Shown one piece after another: positions 33,679-41,998 of a stretch of DNA of 55,715 nucleotides. Every line of letters begins with the position of its first letter. The stretch's first letter is position 1. The DNA is from Pacificibacter marinus (lineage in GTDB: Bacteria > Pseudomonadota > Alphaproteobacteria > Rhodobacterales > Rhodobacteraceae), in the NCBI RefSeq assembly GCF_018860505.1, contig NZ_JAHKPU010000009.1:1-55715 (forward strand), given 5' to 3'. The notes beneath the pieces are model-generated. The model was not told the DNA's origin. It saw only the letters and a program-made list of their open reading frames with translations, and did not search any database. Both the position numbers and the translations under genes were made by a program.

Positions 33679-35559
33679 TCAATCGCCTTCATGGAAGAAG
33701 TCATAAATAGTTTGGGCCACCTTACTCGAAATTCCGTCTACTGCGGTCAGATCGGCCAAATTGGCATTGGCCACAGCTTTCGCGGACCCAAAATGCGCCA
33801 ACAGCGCCCGTTTTCGGGTCGCGCCAACACCGGGCACACCGTCCAGCGGATTGGCAATCAGCGCCTTGGACCGTTTGGCGCGGTGCGTGCCGATCGCAAA
33901 CCTGTGTACTTCATCACGGATACGCTGAATGAAATACAACACTGGATCGTTGCGCTGCAACGCTATGGGGCGCTTGCCCGTGCGATAGAATTCCTCTTTG
34001 CCGTGGTCGCGAAACTCGCCTTTCGCCACGCCGACCATCGCGATATCAGCCACACCCAGATCGTCCATGATTTCTTGCACCGCAGACACCTGCCCCGCGC
34101 CGCCATCGATCAAAAGCAGACTGGGCCAAGTGTCGCCTTTACGCTCGGGGTCATCTTTCAACAAGCGCTGGAACCGGCGCGTCAGCACCTCTTTCATCAT
34201 GCCAAAGTCATCACCTGGGGTCAGCGTATCGTCTTTGATGTTGAACTTGCGGTACTGGGATTTGATAAACCCGTCTGGCCCCGCGACAACCATTGCCCCA
34301 ACAGCGTGTGCGCCTTGGATATGAGAGTTGTCATAGGCTTCGATACGCGTGGGCACCTGCGGCAAATCAAAAGCCTCGGCGACCCCTTTGAGCAAACGGG
34401 CCTGCGCGGCACTCTCGGACACTTTGCGTCCAAGGCTTTCACGCGCATTGCGCAGAGCAAAGCTGACAAGATCAGCTTTTTCGCCCCGTTGCGGGACTAT
34501 AATTTCGACCTTTTGACCCAGCTTGTCAGTGAAGGCTTCTTGCAGCAATTCGCGGTCTTCTATGTCATGCGACAGGATGAGTTGCTTTGGCGGTTCTTTT
34601 TGGTCGTAGAACTGCCCCAAAAAAGCGGTCAAAACCTCGCTTGCATTATTGTCAGCTGCGACACGTGGATAGAAATCTTGGTTGCCCCAGTTCTGATTGG
34701 CGCGGATGAAAAACACCTGAACGCAGGCCTGCCCGCCATCCATATGCAAACCGATCACATCCGCCTCGGTCACGGTACGCGGGTTGATTCCTTGGGCGGT
34801 TTGCACTTGGGTCATCGCCTTGATGCGGTCGCGCAAGGCTGCCGCGCGTTCAAATTCCATATCGTCAGACGCGGCTTGCATCTGCGCCGCCAGACGTTGC
34901 TGCATGCCCTTGTCTTTGCCTTGCAAAAACTTTTCCGCATCCGACACCATCTCAAGGTAATCCTCTTTCGAGATTTTGCCGACGCAAGGCGCGGTACAGC
35001 GTTTGATTTGATATTGCAGACAAGGCCGCGTGCGCCCTTCAAATTCACTGTTGGAACAATTGCGCAACAAGAACACCCGTTCAAGCTGGTGCAGAGTGCG
35101 GTTCACAGCACCCGCAGACGCGAAGGGGCCATAATAGGCAGCTTTGCGGGATTTCTTACCGCGATGCTTTGAGATTTGTGGGAACTCGTGATCCTTGGTG
35201 ACCATAATGTTCGGAAAGCTTTTGTCATCGCGCAACAGCACATTGTAGCGCGGCTTCAATTGTTTGATCAGGTTCTGCTCAAGCAGCAAAGCTTCTGTTT
35301 CAGTGCGCGTGGTCAAGAACATCATCTGGCTGGTTTCAGAGATCATCCGCGCGATGCGTGCACTATGCCCGTGGGGACGCGCATAGCTTGATACACGATT
35401 CTTCAGGTGCCGTGCTTTGCCAACATAAAGCACGTTATGTTCAGCATCGAGCATCCGGTACACCCCCGGCGATCCATCAATCTGGCGCAGATATCCTTCG
35501 ATAACCTTATGGCCTTTAGGGATGCCCTTGATGGGATGAGATGGGGTGTCTTCAGTCAT
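33679..35559 (-). CDS. uvrC: Excinuclease ABC subunit C
   Basis: Dual-incision nuclease of nucleotide excision repair, about 626 residues. The GIY-YIG domain begins SPGVYRMLDAEHNVLYVGKA. The UVR motif lies near the middle (EFERAAALRDRIKAM), and the RNase H-like domain has EAYDNSHIQGAHAVGAMVV and LLIDGGAGQVSA. The C-terminal helix-hairpin-helix repeat is VPGVGATRKRALLAHFGSAK and VDGISSKVAQTIYDF. The start at 35559 follows AAGAGA. I saw no alphaproteobacterial LexA box (GTTC/GAAC pairs) upstream. Confidence 0.96.
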   Translation of the reverse strand: MTEDTPSHPIKGIPKGHKVIEGYLRQIDGSPGVYRMLDAEHNVLYVGKARHLKNRVSSYARPHGHSARIARMISETSQMMFLTTRTETEALLLEQNLIKQLKPRYNVLLRDDKSFPNIMVTKDHEFPQISKHRGKKSRKAAYYGPFASAGAVNRTLHQLERVFLLRNCSNSEFEGRTRPCLQYQIKRCTAPCVGKISKEDYLEMVSDAEKFLQGKDKGMQQRLAAQMQAASDDMEFERAAALRDRIKAMTQVQTAQGINPRTVTEADVIGLHMDGGQACVQVFFIRANQNWGNQDFYPRVAADNNASEVLTAFLGQFYDQKEPPKQLILSHDIEDRELLQEAFTDKLGQKVEIIVPQRGEKADLVSFALRNARESLGRKVSESAAQARLLKGVAEAFDLPQVPTRIEAYDNSHIQGAHAVGAMVVAGPDGFIKSQYRKFNIKDDTLTPGDDFGMMKEVLTRRFQRLLKDDPERKGDTWPSLLLIDGGAGQVSAVQEIMDDLGVADIAMVGVAKGEFRDHGKEEFYRTGKRPIALQRNDPVLYFIQRIRDEVHRFAIGTHRAKRSKALIANPLDGVPGVGATRKRALLAHFGSAKAVANANLADLTAVDGISSKVAQTIYDFFHEGD

Positions 35560-35855
35560 GCTCAATCTCTTATGATTCCCACAGTAGCTGCAACCTTATG
35601 GCATCGAGGGCAAGAGGAAACAAATCCACCATTTCTGTGGATAAGTCTGCTGATAACTCTCAGTGGACGCCACTTTTTCCTTTGTTTCAGGCGATTTCCT
35701 CCGACTGCCTTAAAAATAGGCAAAAAACTAAACCATTGAAATGCAATGTTATTTTTTACGACCATTGGTCAAATCATTGAATTTATTTACATTTTGGTCA
35801 TATTTGGCTCAGAAGACACCCACAAGTGCACAACTTTAATCTGAATCGGGCCAAA
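35560..35855. promoter_or_regulatory. AT-rich intergenic region upstream of uvrC with a DnaA-box-type site
   Basis: About 296 nt with no supported gene, lying upstream of uvrC and downstream of the SDR gene, both on the minus strand. It is AT-rich in its right half (35740-35810). It holds a perfect DnaA-type 9-mer, TGTGGATAA, at 35636-35644. It must contain the uvrC-pgsA-moaDE promoter, but I cannot assign -35/-10 elements. Confidence 0.45.
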
Positions 35856-36647
35856 TTATCCCCGAGGCGCCCCATCCACATCAATCGTCTGCCACCCCAA
35901 ATGTTGACCGCCGTCGGTGCAAATCAACTGTCCCGTCACACTAGGGGCGTCCCAAAAGTACCCCAAGGCAACGTTAATATCGTCTGGATTGGACCCGCGT
36001 CCCAAAACTGTTGCACTGCGCTGCTGCGCAAAGGCTTCGGCCGTTTGGTGCGTGCCTTGTAATGTTGGACCAGGCCCAATTGCATTCACACGCACGCGCG
36101 GCGCCAACGCACGCGCAGCCGTCTGCGTAAACGCCCAAAGGCCCATTTTGGCAATGGTATAGCTCATAAAATCGGGAGTTAGCTTGCGCACACGTTGATC
36201 AATTATATTGACCACCAAGGCCTGCGCCATCGCTTCACCCCGCTCATCAACCAAAGCCTCTGGCACTTGCGTGGCAAAATTTTGCGTTAACACCACAGGC
36301 GCGCGCAAATTGCTTTCGATATGACGATCCCAACTGTCACGGGTCGCGGTCTCGATGGTGTCCTGTTCAAAAATAGAGGCGTTGTTGACCAGCAAAGTCA
36401 AAGGCCCGCCCAGTGCTTGCGATGCACGCGGCACCAAGGCTTGCATATCAGCCTCGATCAACAAATCCGCTTGCAGCGCCTCGGCTTTGACGCCCAGAGT
36501 ATGCAACTGGCTGACGACCTCTTCTGCGCCATCGCGCGAACTGGAATAATGCACAGCGACATCAAACTCGCGTTGCCCAAGGTATAACGCCATAGCACGA
36601 CCAATACGTTGACCCGCGCCTGTGACCAATGCTTTTCGCCTATGCAT
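35856..36647 (-). CDS. Pteridine-reductase-like short-chain dehydrogenase (FolM/PTR1 type)
   Basis: A 263-residue SDR. The cofactor motif is TGAGQRIGRA, followed by the HYSSS segment typical of NADPH-using pteridine reductases. LLVNNASIF replaces the usual NNAG block. The catalytic Ser of classic SDRs is an Asp (VVNIIDQR), followed by YTIAK: this Asp-Tyr-Lys set is a hallmark of PTR1/FolM proteins, which reduce dihydropterins or dihydrofolate. Start 36647 has AAGGAGG 5 nt upstream. Exact substrate is an inference. Confidence 0.8.
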   Translation of the reverse strand: MHRRKALVTGAGQRIGRAMALYLGQREFDVAVHYSSSRDGAEEVVSQLHTLGVKAEALQADLLIEADMQALVPRASQALGGPLTLLVNNASIFEQDTIETATRDSWDRHIESNLRAPVVLTQNFATQVPEALVDERGEAMAQALVVNIIDQRVRKLTPDFMSYTIAKMGLWAFTQTAARALAPRVRVNAIGPGPTLQGTHQTAEAFAQQRSATVLGRGSNPDDINVALGYFWDAPSVTGQLICTDGGQHLGWQTIDVDGAPRG

Positions 36648-36670
36648 CACGCCTCCTTACAGCAAGACAT

Positions 36671-37651
36671 TTACGATGAGAGTAAAACTCTCAAGACATA
36701 AGCAACATATAGCCCGCTAAAGACAAATCCCCAGAACCGCGTGATATCAATACGCTTGAAGACAAAAACACCCAGCAAAAGCGATGCCGCCAGCATGATC
36801 CAAATGTCAAAAGACATCAGCTCGGTTCCGACGGGCAAGTTACCCACAAGACTGGACACGCCAATGATGCCAAGCAGATTGAACATATTTGACCCGATGA
36901 CATTGCCAAAGGCCACATCAGCTTGTTTGCGCAGCGCGGCCATAACTGTGGTGGCCAATTCAGGCAAGGATGTGCCAATGGCCACGAGCGTCAAGCCAAT
37001 AATTTCATCGGACACGCCGTAGGCAGTCGCGATGTTTGTTGATGCATCGACCAATAGCTTGGCGCCCAAAGGCAAACCAATCAGACCTGCGACCAAAAAG
37101 GCGATAATTTTCCACCAAGGAAGATCAGGGTCAGCCCCTTCCAAATCTTCGATGACGATCTCGTCGCAGGCTTCTTTTACCGCATCAGCCGCAGCCGTGT
37201 CACGACGGTGGCAGCGCGCCTGAAACACGGCATATCCAAGCATAGCCGCCAAAGCAGCCAATAAAATCAAACCTGAAACCCAAGTGAACGTCCCGAAACT
37301 GGCCAAACCAATAAACAAAGCCGTGCCTGCGATCATTTGTAGATAGCTAGAACGTGTGGAATTGTCTGTCACATGTAACGTGGTGATCAGCGCAGGAATG
37401 CCCAAAACCAGCAAGATATTGGCAGTATTTGAGCCGATCACATTGCCCAGAGCCAATCCCGGTACACCCTCGTGAATGGCAGAGACTGAGATCAGTAATT
37501 CTGGCGCAGAGGTCCCGAAGGCCACGACCGTTAAGCTGACGATCAAAGCAGGAATACCGATCCGCAGCGATAAGTTGACAGCACCTCGCACCAATGCGTC
37601 GCCCGCAAGCAACAATAGAACCAAGCCAACGCAGGCAAGAATAAAATCCAT
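36671..37651 (-). CDS. Calcium/sodium antiporter (CaCA family, YrbG-like)
   Basis: A 326-residue membrane protein with the two inverted alpha repeats of the CaCA family. The first has FGTSAPELLISV and NVIGSNTANILLVLG. The second has IGTSLPELATTV and NVIGSNMFNLLGIIG. An acidic loop (about 148-170, EACDEIVIEDLEGADPD) separates the halves. It exchanges Ca2+, or another cation, for Na+ or H+. Its ATG overlaps the stop of the small zinc-ribbon-like gene upstream. Confidence 0.9.
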   Translation of the reverse strand: MDFILACVGLVLLLLAGDALVRGAVNLSLRIGIPALIVSLTVVAFGTSAPELLISVSAIHEGVPGLALGNVIGSNTANILLVLGIPALITTLHVTDNSTRSSYLQMIAGTALFIGLASFGTFTWVSGLILLAALAAMLGYAVFQARCHRRDTAAADAVKEACDEIVIEDLEGADPDLPWWKIIAFLVAGLIGLPLGAKLLVDASTNIATAYGVSDEIIGLTLVAIGTSLPELATTVMAALRKQADVAFGNVIGSNMFNLLGIIGVSSLVGNLPVGTELMSFDIWIMLAASLLLGVFVFKRIDITRFWGFVFSGLYVAYVLRVLLSS

Positions 37652-37818
37652 CAACGCTTTCCTTTTTCGCAGGCACAGGGGCCCTTGCCGATCTTATACC
37701 GACCGCATGTTTTGCAAGTCAGTGCCTTGAGTTTGTCTTGTCCGGGAAACCGAAACTTCCCCACGAGGGCTAACACCATCATACCAACAAGAAACAGGGT
37801 GATTATTTTGAAAATCAC
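37651..37818 (-). CDS. Small membrane protein with C-terminal cysteine (zinc-ribbon-like) motif
   Basis: A 55-residue protein: one membrane helix (IFKIITLFLVGMMVLALVG), then FRFPGQDKLKALTCKTCGRYKIGKGPCACEKG. The four cysteines in CxxC and CxC spacing may bind zinc. I recognise the pattern as conserved in Rhodobacterales but not its function. The GTG at 37818, just after the S49 peptidase stop, is the preferred start. An ATG at 37857 inside the peptidase gene would add 13 residues. It lies between the peptidase and the Ca/Na antiporter, with overlaps on both sides. Confidence 0.65.
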   Translation of the reverse strand: MIFKIITLFLVGMMVLALVGKFRFPGQDKLKALTCKTCGRYKIGKGPCACEKGKR

Positions 37819-37819
37819 G

Positions 37820-38614
37820 TCATAAACCGAACCGCGCCCAAAGTACGTGTTCCTCAACAGATGATGTCAGCGCAGAACTCAGTTGCGCGCCAAAGCGTGA
37901 CAGAAGCGGCTTTTTCGGGCCGTAGACAGACAGTTGGACTTTATCGCCGTAGATATCCTTCATCATGGGCACAAGATGTCCGATCCCGTCAGCCAAGCCG
38001 AGAGACACACCAGTTGTGCCGGTCCAGAACGAGCCGTCAAACAATTCAGTCTCGGTACTCAAACGCCCCTCTCGTGAGGCGCGCACATGTGCGACAAAGG
38101 CATCATGAATTTCGACCTGCAGCGATTTGATGCGTTTCACATCAGCTGCATTTTCTGGCTTGAACGGGTCCATCTGGCTTTTGGATTTACCAGCAGTATA
38201 GACGCGGCGCTCAACACCATGCTTTTCGATCAGCTTGTCAAAACCAAACCCAGCCGAGATCACGCCGATAGATCCAACGATAGAACTGTGATCGACAAAG
38301 ATTTTATCAGCCGCACAGGCCAACCAATAGCCGCCTGAGGCAGCGACATCTTCGACGAAAGCGTAAACAGGGATTTCTTTTTCCGCCGCCAATCGACGAA
38401 TACGCGCGGCAATCAGCGAGGATTGCACCGGCGATCCACCCGGGGAATTGATTGACAGAGCCACCGCGTCAGGCTTGCCGCGCCTGAACGCACGCTCGAT
38501 AGCTGAGGCTATAGATTGATCATTCAGCCCGCCTTGACGGGTCATAATCGCACCATTTAACCGCACCACACTCACGCGTGGAGCAGACTTCACAAAAGGG
38601 ATCCATTTTTTCAT
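37820..38614 (-). CDS. S49 family signal-peptide peptidase (SppA/SohB-like)
   Basis: A 264-residue serine protease of the short SppA/SohB group. VSVVRLNGAIM begins the domain, NSPGGSPVQSSLIAARI is the oxyanion region, the catalytic Ser lies in VEDVAASGGYWLACAAD, and the general-base Lys is in the GKSKSQMDPFKP stretch. There is no obvious membrane helix, unlike SohB. The start at 38614 is set by the hydrophilic MKKWIPFVK N-terminus; the ribosome site is weak. It probably degrades leftover signal peptides. Confidence 0.88.
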   Translation of the reverse strand: MKKWIPFVKSAPRVSVVRLNGAIMTRQGGLNDQSIASAIERAFRRGKPDAVALSINSPGGSPVQSSLIAARIRRLAAEKEIPVYAFVEDVAASGGYWLACAADKIFVDHSSIVGSIGVISAGFGFDKLIEKHGVERRVYTAGKSKSQMDPFKPENAADVKRIKSLQVEIHDAFVAHVRASREGRLSTETELFDGSFWTGTTGVSLGLADGIGHLVPMMKDIYGDKVQLSVYGPKKPLLSRFGAQLSSALTSSVEEHVLWARFGL

Positions 38615-38630
38615 AAGTTGGATGTAAAGA

Positions 38631-38659
38631 CGCCCAGCCCTACAAACAAGGGCTGGGCG
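38631..38659 (-). terminator. Hairpin between znuA and the S49 peptidase gene
   Basis: CGCCCAGCCCT and AGGGCTGGGCG form a perfect 11-bp stem with a 7-nt loop. On the minus strand it is followed by TCTTTACAT. It lies 16 nt past the znuA stop and 17 nt before the peptidase start, so it probably ends znuA transcription. Confidence 0.65.
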
Positions 38660-38674
38660 CAAGGTAACGTGGAA

Positions 38675-39820
38675 TTATCTGCAGGCATCAAAGCTGTCAG
38701 CCACGCCTTGAATCAGTTTTCCATAAAAATCAGAACCAAGATCGATGTCTCGACCCAAAGGATCGATCACACCACTATGTGCTGATGTGCCTTCCAAAAT
38801 CGTTTTCACAAGCCCCGCATTAAACTGTGGTTCCGCAAAGACGCAATCGACACCTTCATCTTTGATCATGTGCTGCAACTCTGAAATACGCGCAGGGCTT
38901 GGTGCCGCCCCATCGCTCAAAGAGATCGCACCCGCGGCGTTCAGGTCAAAACGTGATTCAAAGTAGTGATAGGCATCATGGAACACGACAAATTTGAGAT
39001 CGTGTTCATCTGCCAATTGCTCTTGCAGACGCTCAGTCAGTGCGGTCAGTTGAACAGCTCCTTCAGCGGCGTTTGCAGCATATGTCTGTGCATTTTCGGC
39101 ATCAAGATCACTTAGAGTTTTGGCGATAACATCCAACCATGCAATAGCGTTTTGTGGGTCGAGCCATGCGTGCGGGTCCAGTCCAGTGTGGTCATGACCT
39201 TCATGTCCTTCATCCGCCGCGTGATCGTCATGATCGTGATCGTCGTGATCCTCATCCGCCGCATGGTCCTCATGATCGTGGTCGTCGTGATCCTGATCCG
39301 CCGCGTGGTCGTCATGATCGTGGTCGTCGTGATCCTGATCCGTCGCGTGATCGTCATGATCGTGGTCATCATGATCTTCATCTGCCGCATGGTCGTCATG
39401 ATCGTGGTCATCATGGCTTTCATGCCCATCATGATCAGCATGATCAGCATGATCGTGCGCTTCGAAGGTCGCTCCTTGACGGAACTCAAGCTTGATGCTC
39501 GCCTCTTCCTCAATCAACGGCACAGACACCGCATTAGGGGCCAGCGTATCAATCGCGCCCCCCAACCAAGGCGTCAAAGCATTGCCAGACCAAAACACCA
39601 CACCAGCCTGCTGCAAGTTTCTCGCTTCAGAAGGGCGCATGGCATAGCTATGTGGTGATGCGCTCTGGTCCATTAAAAGGGTTGGCTCACCCAAATCACC
39701 CATCACTTGTGCAACCAAAGAGTGAATAGGCGCAATGTCGGTGGCAACGGTTGGCACCTGCGCCATCACGGGTGAGGTAGAAAGCATTAAGGCCGCGAAA
39801 GCGGAGATGTAGCGTGTCAT
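38675..39820 (-). CDS. znuA: Zinc ABC transporter periplasmic binding protein
   Basis: A 381-residue cluster A-I binding protein that captures Zn2+ for ZnuBC. The signal peptide ends near VMAQVP. Metal ligands are expected in DIAPIHSL, HAWLDPQNA and VFHDAYHYFESRF, plus EPQFNAG near the C-terminus. Between residues about 130 and 215 lies a His/Asp-rich loop built from five 14-residue repeats. The start at 39820 follows AGGATG; an ATG at 39829 is an alternative. It is divergent from zur across two predicted Zur operators. Confidence 0.95.
   Translation of the reverse strand: MTRYISAFAALMLSTSPVMAQVPTVATDIAPIHSLVAQVMGDLGEPTLLMDQSASPHSYAMRPSEARNLQQAGVVFWSGNALTPWLGGAIDTLAPNAVSVPLIEEEASIKLEFRQGATFEAHDHADHADHDGHESHDDHDHDDHAADEDHDDHDHDDHATDQDHDDHDHDDHAADQDHDDHDHEDHAADEDHDDHDHDDHAADEGHEGHDHTGLDPHAWLDPQNAIAWLDVIAKTLSDLDAENAQTYAANAAEGAVQLTALTERLQEQLADEHDLKFVVFHDAYHYFESRFDLNAAGAISLSDGAAPSPARISELQHMIKDEGVDCVFAEPQFNAGLVKTILEGTSAHSGVIDPLGRDIDLGSDFYGKLIQGVADSFDACR
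39210..39419. repeat. Five 42-bp tandem repeats within znuA
   Basis: Five contiguous 42-bp units (39210, 39252, 39294, 39336 and 39378) encode the 14-residue unit DHDDHDHDDHAADE with few changes (ATDQ, AADQ and one HED). The DNA copies differ at only a few positions each, which points to recent duplication or conversion. Confidence 0.9.
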
Positions 39821-39831
39821 GTTAATCATCC

Positions 39832-39846
39832 TGTTATACTATAACA
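39832..39846. promoter_or_regulatory. Predicted Zur operator 1 (znuA-proximal)
   Basis: TGTTATACTATAACA is a perfect 15-bp palindrome apart from its central base. It lies 11 nt upstream of the znuA start, in the divergent znuA-zur region. It matches the TGTTATAnTATAACA form that I associate with alphaproteobacterial Zur sites. Confidence 0.8.
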
Positions 39847-39859
39847 CCCGCTTGATATA

Positions 39860-39874
39860 TGTCATAATATAACA
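39860..39874. promoter_or_regulatory. Predicted Zur operator 2 (zur-proximal)
   Basis: TGTCATAATATAACA differs from operator 1 at one arm position and the central base. The two centres are 28 bp apart. An outer TGATAT/ATATCA pair flanks this site. It would cover the zur-znuCB promoter. Confidence 0.75.
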
Positions 39875-39910
39875 TATCAACCCCAAATAATAAGACAGTA
39901 AGGAGTGCCC

Positions 39911-40408
39911 ATGCCCCTCAACAGCGACCCCATCGGATTCGCCCACCACGATCACGCCACTTGCGTCACCGATGCCGTGGCCTCAGTGGAAGCACGTTGT
40001 ATCGCTGCCGGGTTGCAGTTCACACCTGTGCGCAAACGCGTGCTCGAAATCTTGCTCGAAGAACACCGTGCTCTTGGAGCTTACGAAATTCTAGATCGCT
40101 TGCGTGACGAAGGACTTGGGTCTCAGCCCCCCGTTGCCTACCGCGCCTTGGACTTTCTCACCAAACATGATTTCGTGCACAAGATCGAACGCCTCAATGC
40201 TTTTATCGCCTGTGCGCACCCGCATGAGGTTCACACCCCTGCATTCCTAATCTGCCGCGACTGTAATGCTGTGGCCGAAGCCGAAACCAATTTGACACAA
40301 GGCCGCTTGGCAAAAATTGCATCTGCCACAGGGTTTATCATTGAACGCGCTATTTTAGAGGCCGAAGGTCTTTGCCCCAATTGTATCCCCAAAAGCGAAC
40401 CAGCCTGA
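39911..40408 (+). CDS. zur: Zinc uptake regulator, Fur family
   Basis: A 165-residue repressor of zinc uptake. The N-terminal winged helix has LQFTPVRKRVLEILLEEHRALGAYEI and PVAYRALDFL. The dimer domain has HPHEVHTP, and the structural zinc cysteines are CRDC and CPNC. The start at 39911 has AAGGAG 5 nt upstream. Its stop overlaps the znuC start by 1 nt. It probably binds the two palindromes just upstream, giving autoregulation and control of znuA. Confidence 0.93.
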   Translation: MPLNSDPIGFAHHDHATCVTDAVASVEARCIAAGLQFTPVRKRVLEILLEEHRALGAYEILDRLRDEGLGSQPPVAYRALDFLTKHDFVHKIERLNAFIACAHPHEVHTPAFLICRDCNAVAEAETNLTQGRLAKIASATGFIIERAILEAEGLCPNCIPKSEPA

Positions 40409-41196
40409 TGTCCGACACTCTTATATCTCTCAAAAACGTCTGTGTTCATATCGGGGCGAAAGTCGCGCTTCATGATGTAAATTTGGCGATCAAATCTGGC
40501 GAAATCGTTACTGTTGTCGGCCCGAACGGGTCGGGCAAATCCACCCTATTGCGCACGCTCGTGAGCGCGATCAAACCCACGGGCGGCCAGATCACCCGCA
40601 TGCCAAATTTGCGAATCGGCTACGTGCCGCAAAAGCTGCACATCGATCCGACACTGCCGCTCACCGTGCGTCGCTTCCTCAGTCTTCCGCGCCGCGTCAA
40701 TGACGCAGTGGCCGAAAAAGCGCTGAATGATGCCGGTGCAGGTGATCTTGGCAAACGCCAAATGACTGGCCTATCTGGCGGGCAATTTCAACGCGTTTTG
40801 CTGGCGCGCGCCTTACTCAATAATCCGCATATTTTAATTTTGGATGAGGCGACACAAGGCCTCGATCAACCAGGCTCTGCTGATTTTTACGCCCAAATCG
40901 CACAAGTCCGCCAAAACTTCGGCTGTGCCGTGCTGATGGTCAGCCATGAATTGCATGTTGTGATGGCCGCCTCGGATCGCGTGATCTGCTTGAACGGTCA
41001 TATTTGCTGTGAAGGTGCCCCCGAAATTGTGGCCTCCGCCCCTGAATATCGCGCCCTGTTTGGCTCTGGCACCCAAGGTGCTTTGGCCCTGTACCGCCAT
41101 GAGCATTCACACACACATGATGAAACCTGCGCGCATGATCACGCGCAAAGCCATCACAACGAAAACAGCCACGACAACTCTGAGGCCACGTTATGA
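40408..41196 (+). CDS. znuC: Zinc ABC transporter ATP-binding protein
   Basis: A 262-residue ABC ATPase. Walker A is GPNGSGKST, the signature is LSGGQFQRV and Walker B is LILDEATQG, followed by the MVSHELH switch. The last 35 residues are rich in His and Asp (HEHSHTHDETCAHDHAQSHH), a cytoplasmic metal-binding tail common in ZnuC. The start overlaps the zur stop (TGATG) and the stop overlaps znuB (ATGA). Confidence 0.95.
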   Translation: MSDTLISLKNVCVHIGAKVALHDVNLAIKSGEIVTVVGPNGSGKSTLLRTLVSAIKPTGGQITRMPNLRIGYVPQKLHIDPTLPLTVRRFLSLPRRVNDAVAEKALNDAGAGDLGKRQMTGLSGGQFQRVLLARALLNNPHILILDEATQGLDQPGSADFYAQIAQVRQNFGCAVLMVSHELHVVMAASDRVICLNGHICCEGAPEIVASAPEYRALFGSGTQGALALYRHEHSHTHDETCAHDHAQSHHNENSHDNSEATL

Positions 41197-41996
41197 CCCT
41201 GTTTGATGACTTTATGGTCCGCGCCACCCTTGCTGGACTTGGCGTGGTTTTGGCCGCAGCCCCTTTAGGCTGTTTTGTCGTCTGGCGGCGCATGGCCTAT
41301 TTCGGCGATGCCACCGCCCATGCCTCGATCTTGGGTGTGGCGCTGGCTTTGGCCTTCAACGTGTCCATTTTGGGTGGCGTATTGTCCGTTGCATTGATTA
41401 TGGCTTTGACCGTCTCCGCCTTAGGCGGGCGTGGTTATGCGATGGACACGCTGCTTGGCGTTATGGCGCACAGCTCGTTGGCGTTCGGCCTTGTGGCGGT
41501 CTCGTTCATTGACGGCGTGCGTGTTGATTTGATGGCCTATCTGTTTGGCGACATTTTGGCAGTTGGGCGTGTGGATCTGCTGGTGATTTGGGGCGGTGCG
41601 GCTTTGGTCTTGCTATTGCTGCTTGCACGTTGGTCAGCGCTTTTGACCTCGACATTGAACCCTGATTTAGCGAGTGCTGCGGGCATTTCGCCACGTCGCG
41701 AACAACTCATCCTATCTATTGCACTTGCCATGGTTGTTGCCGTCGCGATCAAAGTGGTCGGCGTTCTGCTCATCGCTGCGATGTTGTTGATTCCGGCAGC
41801 CGCCGCACGCCCCTTTGCGCGCACGCCCGAACGCATGGCCTTGATCGCAGTCGTGATAGGCGCTGTGTCGGTCTTATCGGGTATCCAATTGGCATTTCAA
41901 TTTGATTCCCCAACAGGGCCGACCATTGTATGCGTCGCAGCCGTGTTGTTTTGCGCCGCCAGCGTATTGGATTATCTACGCCCGAACCGCGCATAA
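41193..41996 (+). CDS. znuB: Zinc ABC transporter permease
   Basis: A 267-residue ABC-3 family permease with about seven membrane segments. VVWRRMAYFGDATAHASILGVALAL and the KVVGVLLIAAMLLIPAAAARP segment are typical of ZnuB. It is coupled to znuC by a 4-nt overlap and converges on modC with a 2-nt gap and no visible terminator. Confidence 0.94.
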   Translation: MTLFDDFMVRATLAGLGVVLAAAPLGCFVVWRRMAYFGDATAHASILGVALALAFNVSILGGVLSVALIMALTVSALGGRGYAMDTLLGVMAHSSLAFGLVAVSFIDGVRVDLMAYLFGDILAVGRVDLLVIWGGAALVLLLLLARWSALLTSTLNPDLASAAGISPRREQLILSIALAMVVAVAIKVVGVLLIAAMLLIPAAAARPFARTPERMALIAVVIGAVSVLSGIQLAFQFDSPTGPTIVCVAAVLFCAASVLDYLRPNRA

Positions 41997-41998
41997 GT

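Noticed and set aside
33574-35172. Long plus-strand open frame (532 residues)
   Set aside because: It is antisense to uvrC, which has all its motifs. The frame has no domain signature and no ribosome site.
35560-35855. Replication origin
   Set aside because: Only one perfect DnaA box and some AT-rich DNA. No cluster of boxes and none of the genes usual near the origin in this group.
39210-39419. Regular direct repeats suggesting a CRISPR array
   Set aside because: The 42-bp units are contiguous with no spacers, stay in frame and encode the His/Asp-rich loop of ZnuA.
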